This document shows positions 27,999 to 35,678 of a DNA stretch of 64,000 nucleotides, piece by piece. The notes below the pieces were generated by a model. That model was not told the origin of the DNA, made no database searches, and worked only from the letters and a program-made list of their open reading frames with translations. The DNA is from Prevotella sp. (GTDB lineage: Bacteria; Bacteroidota; Bacteroidia; Bacteroidales; Bacteroidaceae). Both the position numbers and the translations under genes were made by a program. Within the stretch, counting starts at the first letter, position 1. Every line of letters starts with the position of its first letter. Where the stretch lies: NCBI GenBank assembly GCA_017459445.1, contig JAFUDJ010000045.1:1-64000 (forward strand), in the 5' to 3' direction.

Positions 27999-28006
27999 CA
28001 AAGATA
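27999..28006 (-). promoter_or_regulatory. -7 element of the sigma factor gene
   Basis: Minus strand TATCTTTG followed by TGCC, 39 bp upstream of the ATG at 27959. No TTTG at the usual -33 distance. Confidence 0.55.
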
Positions 28007-28066
28007 CAAATAAAAATCCAAACCAACGAGTTTTCACCAAATTCTCTAACAAATTTAACGATGTGG

Positions 28067-28169
28067 AGCCAAGTTTTTTCTGTGGGGCCGAGATTTTTTT
28101 CTGTGGGGCCGAGATTTTTCAAAAAACGGCCGAGATTTTTTTAAAAACGGCCGAGATTTTTCACTGCGC
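28067..28169 (+). repeat. 21-bp intergenic repeat, locus 3 (four units plus one degenerate)
   Basis: GGCCGAGATTTTT units begin at 28086, 28107, 28128 and 28149, each exactly 21 bp apart though the T run varies from 5 to 7 and the linker compensates. A degenerate unit (AGCCAAGTTTTTTC) precedes at 28067 with a 19-bp step. The array fills the space between the divergent sigma factor and clpC promoters and ends 14 bp before a sigma-54 promoter. Confidence 0.9.
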
Positions 28170-28182
28170 AGGCCAACGCCGA

Positions 28183-28199
28183 TTGGCACGGCTTTTGCT
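28183..28199 (+). promoter_or_regulatory. Sigma-54 (RpoN) type promoter before clpC
   Basis: TTGGCACGGCTTTTGCT fits the -24/-12 consensus TTGGCACGnnnnTTGCW exactly, with the required 10 bp between GG and GC. The predicted start would be near 28210, giving a leader of about 45 bases to the clpC ATG at 28256. No TAnnTTTG element is present in the same interval, which supports this as the real promoter. A small inverted repeat, GCCAA/TTGGC (28172-28187), overlaps the -24 box. Confidence 0.6.
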
Positions 28200-28255
28200 G
28201 TATAGACAATGAGCCATAAATTATTAAGGTAAAAAGTTAGTAAAAGAAAAGACAG

Positions 28256-30799
28256 ATGACAAGTCAGTTTTCCCCGAAAGTGTCTGAAGTATTGTCCTTC
28301 TCGCGTGAGGAGGCAGCACGCCTGGCCTCAAGCTCCGTTGGGCCAGAGCACCTGCTGCTGGGACTGCTCAGGATGCAGGATGGCCCCGTCATTGATGTGT
28401 TCCACCGCCTCAGGCTGAACATTCCACAGCTGAAGTACGACTTGGAGGCAAAGGTGCGACAGGATGACATCACCCAGCCCATCAACACCCGCGAGCTGGT
28501 GCTCAACGAGCGGGCATCGAACATTCTGAAACTGGCTGTACTCGAAGCCCGCATACAGCGGCAACAACGCGTAGACGAACAGCACCTGCTGCTGGCCATC
28601 CTACACGACCAAGTGAACAACGGAGCCAAACAAATATTGGAACAAAACGACATGAATTACGACGACGTACTCAGCCTGCTCAAGGCTCAGCAATCGCCCA
28701 TTAGCGGCATCAGCTTACCCGACGAAGACGAGGAAGAATACGAAGACACCACCTCGCAAAATGCTTCGGGGAACAGCTCGTCCACTTCCAAAACACAAAC
28801 TGCTCAGAAACAGAAGAGTAAGACCCCTGTGCTCGACAATTTCTCGACCGACCTCACCATGGCTGCCACCGAGGGCAAGCTAGACCCCATTGTGGGTCGT
28901 GAACGCGAGATTCAGCGAGTGCTGGAAATCCTGGGACGACGCAAGAAGAACAACCCCATCCTTATCGGCGAGCCCGGCGTGGGCAAAAGCGCCATCGTGG
29001 AGGGGCTGGCACAGCTCATCAGCCAGCGAAAATGTTCGCCCATGTTCTTCGGCAAGCGCATTGTCAGTCTCGACATGACGGGAATCGTGGCCGGAACGAA
29101 GTACCGCGGACAGTTCGAAGAGCGCATCAAGGCTCTATTGAAGGAATTGGAGCAAAATGCTGATATTATAGTATTTATAGACGAAATCCACACCATCATC
29201 GGTGCAGGAGGCTCAGCTGGTGCCATGGACGCAGCCAACATCATGAAGCCAGCCCTGGCCCGCGGCACCATCCAGTGCATCGGAGCCACCACGCTCGACG
29301 AATATCGCAACTCCATCGAGAAGGACGGAGCACTGGAACGCCGTTTCCAGAAGGTCATTGTCGAGCCCACCACCGCCGACGAGACACTCACCATCCTGCA
29401 CAACATCAAAGACCGCTATGAGCGCCACCACCACGTGGAATTCACCGACGACGCCATCTTGGCATGTGTCAAATTGACAGAACGCTACATCGCCGACCGT
29501 GCCTTCCCCGACAAGGCCATCGACGCCATGGACGAGACAGGCTCGCGCGTACATTTAAAAAATGGTACCATTCCACCCGAAATCACGGAAAAAGAAAAGG
29601 AGTTGGACCGCGTGAAAGACCGTAAGCAGAGCGCCGTGCGCGGACAAAACTTTGAGCTGGCAGCCAGCTACCGTGACCGCCAGACCGAGCTGGAGGCCGA
29701 GCTGGCCGCACTGACCGAGCAGTGGCAGAGTGGCACGTCGGACGACCGCCAGACCGTTACGGAGGAAGAAGTGGCCAGCGTAGTGTCGATGATGACAGGC
29801 GTGCCCGTGCAGCGAATGGCTGAGAGCGAAGGTATCCGTCTAAAGGGCATGGCCAGCGAGCTCAAGGCTGCCGTCATCGCCCAGGACAAGGCCATCGACA
29901 AGATGGTGCGCGCCATTCAGCGCAACCGTGTCGGACTGAAAGACCCCAACCACCCCATCGGCGCCTTTATGTTCCTCGGCCCCACGGGCGTAGGCAAGAC
30001 CTATCTGGCCAAGAAACTGGCCGAGTTCATGTTCGGTTCGCCCGATGCGCTCATTCGCGTCGACATGTCGGAATACACAGAGTCGTTCAACGTCAGCCGT
30101 CTCATCGGAGCTCCTCCGGGCTACGTCGGCTACGAGGAAGGCGGACAACTGACGGAGCGCGTGCGCCGCAAGCCCTACTCCATTGTGCTGCTCGATGAGA
30201 TTGAGAAGGCTCACGGCAACGTCTTCAACCTGCTGCTGCAAGTGCTGGACGAGGGCCGGCTGACCGACGGCAACGGACGATTTGTTGACTTCCGCAATAC
30301 GGTTATCATCATGACCTCCAACGCCGGAACCCGCCAGTTGAAGGACTTTGGTCGCGGTGTAGGCTTCACAGCAAGCAGCATCGGCATGGCCATGAACGAG
30401 CAAGACCGTGAGCATGCCCGCAGCATCGTGCAGAAGGCCCTCAGCAAGCAGTTCTCGCCCGAATTCCTCAACCGCCTCGACGAAATCATCACCTTCGACC
30501 AACTCGACCTCGATGCCATCAAGAAGATTGTCAACGTCGAGCTGAAGCCCCTGCTGAAGCGCATCAGCGACTTGGGCTACCAAGTGGAGCTGACCGACGC
30601 CGCCAAGGAGTTTGTGGCCACCAAGGGATACGACGTGCAGTTCGGCGCCCGTCCTCTGAAGCGCGCCCTGCAAAACTACGTCGAGGATGGCATCTGCGAG
30701 CTCATCATCAACGGCGAGCTTCCCACCGGCAGCACCATACGTGCCGACAAAAACACTGAAAAGGACGAACTAACCTTCGAAGTGGTTAAAGATTCTTAA
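28256..30799 (+). CDS. clpC: ATP-dependent Clp protease ATPase subunit ClpC
   Basis: An 847-residue Hsp100 unfoldase that feeds proteins to ClpP. N-domain repeats (1-145), an acidic/Ser-Thr linker (155-185), first AAA+ module with Walker A GEPGVGKS (238-245), a UVR-type coiled stretch (KDRKQSAVRGQNFELAASYRDRQ) typical of ClpC rather than ClpB, second AAA+ module with GPTGVGKT (575-582), and GVGF in the ClpP-binding loop position. Upstream lie a sigma-54-type promoter and 21-bp repeats; downstream an inverted repeat shared with the rpsA promoter. Confidence 0.95.
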   Translation: MTSQFSPKVSEVLSFSREEAARLASSSVGPEHLLLGLLRMQDGPVIDVFHRLRLNIPQLKYDLEAKVRQDDITQPINTRELVLNERASNILKLAVLEARIQRQQRVDEQHLLLAILHDQVNNGAKQILEQNDMNYDDVLSLLKAQQSPISGISLPDEDEEEYEDTTSQNASGNSSSTSKTQTAQKQKSKTPVLDNFSTDLTMAATEGKLDPIVGREREIQRVLEILGRRKKNNPILIGEPGVGKSAIVEGLAQLISQRKCSPMFFGKRIVSLDMTGIVAGTKYRGQFEERIKALLKELEQNADIIVFIDEIHTIIGAGGSAGAMDAANIMKPALARGTIQCIGATTLDEYRNSIEKDGALERRFQKVIVEPTTADETLTILHNIKDRYERHHHVEFTDDAILACVKLTERYIADRAFPDKAIDAMDETGSRVHLKNGTIPPEITEKEKELDRVKDRKQSAVRGQNFELAASYRDRQTELEAELAALTEQWQSGTSDDRQTVTEEEVASVVSMMTGVPVQRMAESEGIRLKGMASELKAAVIAQDKAIDKMVRAIQRNRVGLKDPNHPIGAFMFLGPTGVGKTYLAKKLAEFMFGSPDALIRVDMSEYTESFNVSRLIGAPPGYVGYEEGGQLTERVRRKPYSIVLLDEIEKAHGNVFNLLLQVLDEGRLTDGNGRFVDFRNTVIIMTSNAGTRQLKDFGRGVGFTASSIGMAMNEQDREHARSIVQKALSKQFSPEFLNRLDEIITFDQLDLDAIKKIVNVELKPLLKRISDLGYQVELTDAAKEFVATKGYDVQFGARPLKRALQNYVEDGICELIINGELPTGSTIRADKNTEKDELTFEVVKDS

Positions 30800-30815
30800 A
30801 TAAACAACCTTACAA

Positions 30816-30863
30816 CGGGTGCAAAGGGCTCATTCCCAAAGATTTTGAGTACCTTTGCACCCG
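30816..30863. terminator. Inverted repeat after clpC overlapping the rpsA -7 element
   Basis: CGGGTGCAAAGG (30816-30827) and CCTTTGCACCCG (30852-30863) are perfectly complementary over 12 bp with 24 bases between. As RNA it would form a hairpin after the clpC stop, but only a weak T-run (CTTTATG) follows. The right arm contains most of the rpsA -7 element, so it may act as terminator, operator, or both. Confidence 0.55.
30850..30857 (+). promoter_or_regulatory. -7 element of rpsA
   Basis: TACCTTTG followed by GCAC. No TTTG at -33. It lies in the right arm of the inverted repeat 30816-30863. Confidence 0.65.
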
Positions 30864-30988
30864 CTTTATGCCCTATACGGGGCGATGGGAGCCGGAACAG
30901 GCGCTGGCACCCACTATTATTAACCATTTAAAACATGGTCTGCGGAACGCCTGACCAGACCAAATCCCCTGAGACAGGGGCGAAAGAA
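30864..30988 (+). promoter_or_regulatory. Structured 5' leader of rpsA
   Basis: About 125 bases of leader. Hairpins that can be drawn by eye: GGGAGCC with GGCACCC (one mismatch) before 30915, TGGTC with GACCA around 30936-30960, and CCCCTG-AGA-CAGGGG (30966-30980) eight bases before the rpsA ATG. Ribosomal-protein leaders often bind their own product, and S1 does so in E. coli; that role here is inference. Confidence 0.4.
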
Positions 30989-32776
30989 ATGTCAGAATTA
31001 ACAAAGAACGTTCAGCCGTTGCAGGATTTCAACTGGGACGAGTTTGAAAACGGCACCGTGGCCAATGTGAGCAAAGAAGAGCTTGACAAGGCTTACGATG
31101 AGACCCTGAACAAGGTGGCCGACCACCAGGTAGTGGAAGGTAAGGTCATCTCTGTCGACAAGAAGGAAGTGGTGGTGAACATCGGCTACAAGAGCGATGG
31201 CATCATCCCCGCCACCGAGTTCCGCTACAACCCCGAGCTGAAAGAGGGTGACGTGGTGGAAGTCTACGTGGAGAGCGTCGAGGACAAGAGCGGCAAGCTG
31301 CTGTTGAGCCACAAGAAGGCCCGCCTGAGCAAGGCTTGGGACCGTGTCAACGCCGCACTGGACAATGAGGAGATTGTGCAGGGCTTCATCAAGTGCCGCA
31401 CGAAGGGTGGCATGATTGTCGACGTCTTCGGCATCGAGGCCTTCCTGCCCGGCTCGCAGATTGACGTTCACCCCATACGCGACTACGACCAGTTTGTGGG
31501 CAAGACCATGGAGTTCAAGGTGGTGAAGATCAACCAGGAGTTCCGCAACGTGGTCGTCAGCCACAAAGCCCTTATCGAGCAGGAGCTCGAAGCTCAGAAG
31601 CAGGAGATTATCTCCAAGCTGGAGAAGGGTCAGATTCTGGAAGGTACTGTCAAGAACATCACCAGCTACGGCGTCTTCGTCGATCTGGGCGGTGTGGACG
31701 GACTCATCCACATCACCGATCTCTCTTGGGGCCGCGTCGACGATCCGAAGAAGGTTGTCGAGCTCGACCAGAAGATCAACGTGGTCATTCTCGACTTCGA
31801 CGAGGAGAAGAAGCGCATCGCCCTCGGTCTGAAGCAGCTCACCCCGCATCCCTGGGATGCTCTGGACGCTGACCTCAAGGTGGGCGACCACATCAAGGGT
31901 AAGGTTGTCGTCATCGCCGACTACGGTGCATTCGTTGAGGTGCAGCCCGGCGTTGAGGGCCTGATTCACGTCAGCGAGATGTCGTGGAGCCAGCACCTGC
32001 GCAGCGCTCAGGAGTTTCTGAAGGTTGGCGACGAGGTGGAGGCAGTCATCCTGACCCTCGACCGCGACGAGCGCAAGATGTCGCTGGGCATCAAGCAGCT
32101 GAAGGAAGATCCGTGGGAGACCATCGACGTGAAGTATCCCGTTGGTTCGAAGCACAACGCCAAGGTGCGCAACTTCACCAACTTCGGCGTGTTCGTCGAG
32201 CTGGAAGAGGGTGTCGACGGTCTGATTCACATCAGCGACCTGAGCTGGACGAAGAAGGTGAAGCACCCCTCAGAGTTCACGAAGGTGGGCGAGCCTATCG
32301 ACGTGGTGGTGCTCGACATCGACAAGGAGAACCGTCGTCTCAGCCTCGGCCACAAGCAGCTGGAGGACAATCCTTGGGACGCCTTTGAAGGTAAGTATGC
32401 CGTTGGCAGCATCCACGAGGGTAAGATTACGGAAGTCTTGGAGAAGGGTGCCGTGGTTCAGCTCGAAGAGAACGTGGAAGGCTTTGCTACTCCGAAGCAC
32501 CTGCAGAAGGAAGACGGCACTCAGGCCCAGCAGGGTGAGGTACTGCCCTTCAAGGTCATCGAGTTCAACAAGGACAGCAAGCGCATCATCCTCAGCCACA
32601 GCCGCACCTTTGAGGACGAAAAGCGTAAGGAAGAGCGTGCCGCCCGCAAGGCTGCTGCTCCCCGCGCCGCCAAGAAAGACGAAGCTCCGAAGATTGAGAA
32701 TGTCGCTGCATCGACCTCTCTGGGAGACCTCGACGTGCTCGCTCAGCTGAAGGCTCAGATGGAGAAAGGCGAGTAA
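30989..32776 (+). CDS. rpsA: 30S ribosomal protein S1
   Basis: A 595-residue RNA-binding ribosomal protein with six S1/OB repeats, readable by their GxVVNIGYKSDGIIP, MIVDVFGIEAFLPGSQ, GVFVDLGGVDGLIHITDLSWG, GAFVEVQPGVEGLIHVSEMSW, GVFVELEEGVDGLIHISDLSW and GAVVQLEENVEGFATPKHL cores, and a basic Ala-rich tail. The start at 30989 (MSELTKNVQ) is preferred; an in-frame ATG at 30935 would add 18 residues made from leader hairpin sequence. Monocistronic, with terminator at 32845-32881. Confidence 0.95.
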   Translation: MSELTKNVQPLQDFNWDEFENGTVANVSKEELDKAYDETLNKVADHQVVEGKVISVDKKEVVVNIGYKSDGIIPATEFRYNPELKEGDVVEVYVESVEDKSGKLLLSHKKARLSKAWDRVNAALDNEEIVQGFIKCRTKGGMIVDVFGIEAFLPGSQIDVHPIRDYDQFVGKTMEFKVVKINQEFRNVVVSHKALIEQELEAQKQEIISKLEKGQILEGTVKNITSYGVFVDLGGVDGLIHITDLSWGRVDDPKKVVELDQKINVVILDFDEEKKRIALGLKQLTPHPWDALDADLKVGDHIKGKVVVIADYGAFVEVQPGVEGLIHVSEMSWSQHLRSAQEFLKVGDEVEAVILTLDRDERKMSLGIKQLKEDPWETIDVKYPVGSKHNAKVRNFTNFGVFVELEEGVDGLIHISDLSWTKKVKHPSEFTKVGEPIDVVVLDIDKENRRLSLGHKQLEDNPWDAFEGKYAVGSIHEGKITEVLEKGAVVQLEENVEGFATPKHLQKEDGTQAQQGEVLPFKVIEFNKDSKRIILSHSRTFEDEKRKEERAARKAAAPRAAKKDEAPKIENVAASTSLGDLDVLAQLKAQMEKGE

Positions 32777-32844
32777 TCCTGTCTTGAGGCAATCGCCCAT
32801 AAGACCAGATTACAGACTATAGATTCTAGAATCAAAACTATATT

Positions 32845-32881
32845 AAAGCTGCATACCCTTTGTACGGTATGCAGCTTTTTG
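32845..32881. terminator. Terminator between rpsA and malQ
   Basis: AAAGCTGCATACC (32845-32857) pairs perfectly with GGTATGCAGCTTT (32866-32878), followed by TTT. It ends rpsA and can also act on the convergent malQ transcript. Confidence 0.9.
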
Positions 32882-32939
32882 TTTACAGCGTAGGATGCAA
32901 AGCCCACGTCTATAGGCGTCTTAAAACCTATTATTGAAA

Positions 32940-35459
32940 CTAGCGCTTACTGCGAACAATCATGGTGCGCATCTTCTGGTTATATCGGTCGGCCTGCAGC
33001 AGCTGACCGATGGTGAGGTGCATGCGCCACTGCCAACGGTTAAAAGGATTGCTAGGGGTGTTGATTCGCTCGCTACGGGGATTCTTTGAGCGCAGCTCTT
33101 GATCCATGGCCAACCAGTCTTGGAGTGAGAGAATGCAAAGCATGGAGGGCGAGTAGACATGCCGGGCGATAACCTCCTCGGCCAAATGAGCGGGAAGTTG
33201 TTCAGGGGCACGTCCCTGCTTTTGCAGCATAGTGGTGAAAAAGCGCTGTGCCCGTTCCGGCTGTTCCTGCCACCAAAGGCGCAACGGAGCCATATCGTGT
33301 GTGCTGATGGTACAGACACTGCGAACCGGATTTCCATCAAGATGAGTAAATTCCACCCCCGCCTGCTTGGGCATCTGCTGAATCTCCAATGTCAAAATGC
33401 GAAGGCTGTCAAGCACAGGTTCCACACAATCGGGCAACATGCCCAAATCCTCAGCACACAGCAACATACGAGTAGCACGCTGCAAACTGCCGAGGCGATC
33501 ATAGCCCATGCGTCCCCAGAACATGGAATGGCGCTGATAGAAGAAATTATTATAGATACGCATGTAGGCATCCTTTTCCTCGTTCGACAGCACCTCGAAC
33601 ACGGGTTCCTGCCAGGCTTGAATGCGTGGATGGTACATCTCCGGCTGTCGCGGATCTTCCAGGAAGAGCACATTCTCTACCAAACGATAGAGGCCGTCAC
33701 GAATCCACATGCTATTCTCGTCGCCGCGTCCGTCAAAGCTTTGTCGCACACGGCGTTGAGTGCTGACTTCATCCTTTAGGTCGTAGAGTCCATAGGCCTT
33801 TTTCACGAGGAATGTATCGCGGACATACTGAGCATGGATGCCAAAGATACGGTCGATGATACGGTCGTTAATAAAGGGACGCGTAAGGAAGTCACGACGG
33901 AAAGGCAATCCAAAGTATTCTATCTCCCCTGTAGTCAAAGGCAATGCCGGCGAGAAATGGCCCATCGTACCAAATAGCTGTTCCTCTGGAATCTCCCAGA
34001 TACGAAAGAATCCTAGTACATGGTCGATACGTACTGCATCGAAATACTGCTCCATCCACTTCATACGCTTGGCCATCCACGCCTCCAACCCCTCGGATTC
34101 CCAGTTGTAGGTCGGGAATCCCCAGTTCTGTCCTTTCTGTGAGAAAGCATCGGGCGGTGCTCCCGTCTGGCTGTCTAGGTTGAAGTAGTCAGGATGCTCC
34201 TTAACCTCCCTGCTGTCACGGCTGACGCCAATGGGCAAGTCTCCCATCAAGAAGATGCCCAGCGAGCGGGCATGGTCGGCAGCACGTTTCAGTTGAAGGT
34301 GCAAATGATGCTGGACGTAAGCAACAAACGTCATATCACCTTTTAGGTTCTTCTTTTCCTGTTCGTAGAGCGCTTTCAGATATTCCATCTTCACACGGTC
34401 CACAGCCTCATAGTCACTATAACTTAGAGCATTGAGCTCTCGCTGCTGCCGACGGAAGGCTGTCATCTGCTGTCGGTCCTTCAGTGGTGGCAACTGATTC
34501 AAATCGATATAATGCGGATGCAGGTCGAAGGCCGACATGATGTTGTAAGGATAAGAATCGCCCCACTGATGGCTGTTCGTCGTGTCGTTCACAGGCAGCA
34601 GCTGAATCACCTTCATACCCACCTCAGCAGCCCAGTCGATGAAGCGATAGAGGTCGCCAAAGTCCCCTACTCCACAGCTTTGCTCACTCCGAAGCGAAAA
34701 AACAGGCACACTGACGCCCGCTGCCCTCCAAGGATTTTCCTGTAGTCGCAACGCATCGCCCGTCAGCACACGTACCTCGCCATCAACGATGGAACCGTCA
34801 ACAATTCGGTTGTCCCCCTCCTCCCATTGCAGCAACTGGTGTGTCTCAGCATCGACCACAACGTATTTATACTCAAGCGGCAACAGCAGTGCATCAGCAT
34901 TCAACGTGAGCATCCACTCATGACACCCGGCAGGGTGCATCATCTGATAGCGTGCAGGATTCCAAGAGCCCAGAACAGGATGGCTGCCAATGACAGCCAG
35001 CTGCTGTCCTTGTTGCAGTTGTGGTGCAGAGACACGGAAAAGCAACGTCTTGCGGAACAAGGGCAACTCATTCTCAATATCATCCTTTGCCGAGCCCATA
35101 CGTGATGTCACCTCATAAGCACTGGTATAAAGGTGTGCCGGCAAGGGGAGATCACGCCACTGGTCATTCAACGTGTAAATCTTCGTGGAATCAAAACCAA
35201 AGGTACGTGGCAGCTGGTCCCACTCACACCGAAGGACGTGTCCATCGGCATCTTCCACTGTGTATAGGTATGTAAAGGAAAGAATGGGACTGCGCCGCGA
35301 GTCGACAACGGCCGTTTCCGCCTGCCACAGTTCGCCATCCTGCGTCAGCATGGGTATGCGCATCTTGCGTTCCGCCCCATCCTGCTGCCGATGGCTGAGC
35401 AACACCACCAGTTGCTGTCCCCACTCTGTTCGATAGTGTATCGTAAATCTGAGTTTCAT
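32940..35459 (-). CDS. malQ: 4-alpha-glucanotransferase (GH77) with two N-terminal starch-binding domains
   Basis: An 839-residue amylomaltase of the DPE2-like long type. Two CBM20-like domains occupy about residues 1-95 and 120-225 (LAVIGSHPVLGSWNPARYQMM). The GH77 barrel follows, with the nucleophile aspartate at about 479 (VRIDHVLGFFRIWEIP), CAEDLGMLP for the acid/base region and STHDMAPLRLWW near the C-terminus. It transfers maltodextrin segments in glycogen or maltose metabolism. Monocistronic, with a complete promoter at 35482-35512. No other glycogen gene is near. Confidence 0.95.
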   Translation of the reverse strand: MKLRFTIHYRTEWGQQLVVLLSHRQQDGAERKMRIPMLTQDGELWQAETAVVDSRRSPILSFTYLYTVEDADGHVLRCEWDQLPRTFGFDSTKIYTLNDQWRDLPLPAHLYTSAYEVTSRMGSAKDDIENELPLFRKTLLFRVSAPQLQQGQQLAVIGSHPVLGSWNPARYQMMHPAGCHEWMLTLNADALLLPLEYKYVVVDAETHQLLQWEEGDNRIVDGSIVDGEVRVLTGDALRLQENPWRAAGVSVPVFSLRSEQSCGVGDFGDLYRFIDWAAEVGMKVIQLLPVNDTTNSHQWGDSYPYNIMSAFDLHPHYIDLNQLPPLKDRQQMTAFRRQQRELNALSYSDYEAVDRVKMEYLKALYEQEKKNLKGDMTFVAYVQHHLHLQLKRAADHARSLGIFLMGDLPIGVSRDSREVKEHPDYFNLDSQTGAPPDAFSQKGQNWGFPTYNWESEGLEAWMAKRMKWMEQYFDAVRIDHVLGFFRIWEIPEEQLFGTMGHFSPALPLTTGEIEYFGLPFRRDFLTRPFINDRIIDRIFGIHAQYVRDTFLVKKAYGLYDLKDEVSTQRRVRQSFDGRGDENSMWIRDGLYRLVENVLFLEDPRQPEMYHPRIQAWQEPVFEVLSNEEKDAYMRIYNNFFYQRHSMFWGRMGYDRLGSLQRATRMLLCAEDLGMLPDCVEPVLDSLRILTLEIQQMPKQAGVEFTHLDGNPVRSVCTISTHDMAPLRLWWQEQPERAQRFFTTMLQKQGRAPEQLPAHLAEEVIARHVYSPSMLCILSLQDWLAMDQELRSKNPRSERINTPSNPFNRWQWRMHLTIGQLLQADRYNQKMRTMIVRSKR

Positions 35460-35481
35460 CTGTCTGTTATCATTTCAACCG

Positions 35482-35512
35482 CAAAGTTACAAAAAAAAGA
35501 GTGAAATGCAAA
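35482..35512 (-). promoter_or_regulatory. Promoter of malQ
   Basis: Minus strand -33 TTTG (35509-35512), 19-bp spacer, -7 TAACTTTG (35482-35489), 22 bp before the ATG. Confidence 0.8.
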
Positions 35513-35616
35513 AGGAAAACTTGTTTTTCTTTTCATTTCTGAGTGCTCGTTACTTCGGTGAAGCCAAAGACACGAAAATAAATCGAAAATAAAGGCGGTA
35601 AATGATTTTTTTTTTG

Positions 35617-35624
35617 TAATTTTG
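35617..35624 (+). promoter_or_regulatory. -7 element of yidC
   Basis: TAATTTTG followed by CACG, 54 bp before the yidC ATG. It may also serve the polysaccharide cluster, since no promoter is seen between yidC and the Wzz-like gene. Confidence 0.55.
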
Positions 35625-35678
35625 CACGCTGATTTACTTTGCACATACATTTAATAGGATATAACGGAATAAAAGAAA

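Noticed and set aside
30935-32776. rpsA start at 30935
   Set aside because: The additional 18 residues come from leader hairpins and are not S1-like; the ATG at 30989 is preferred, though not proven.
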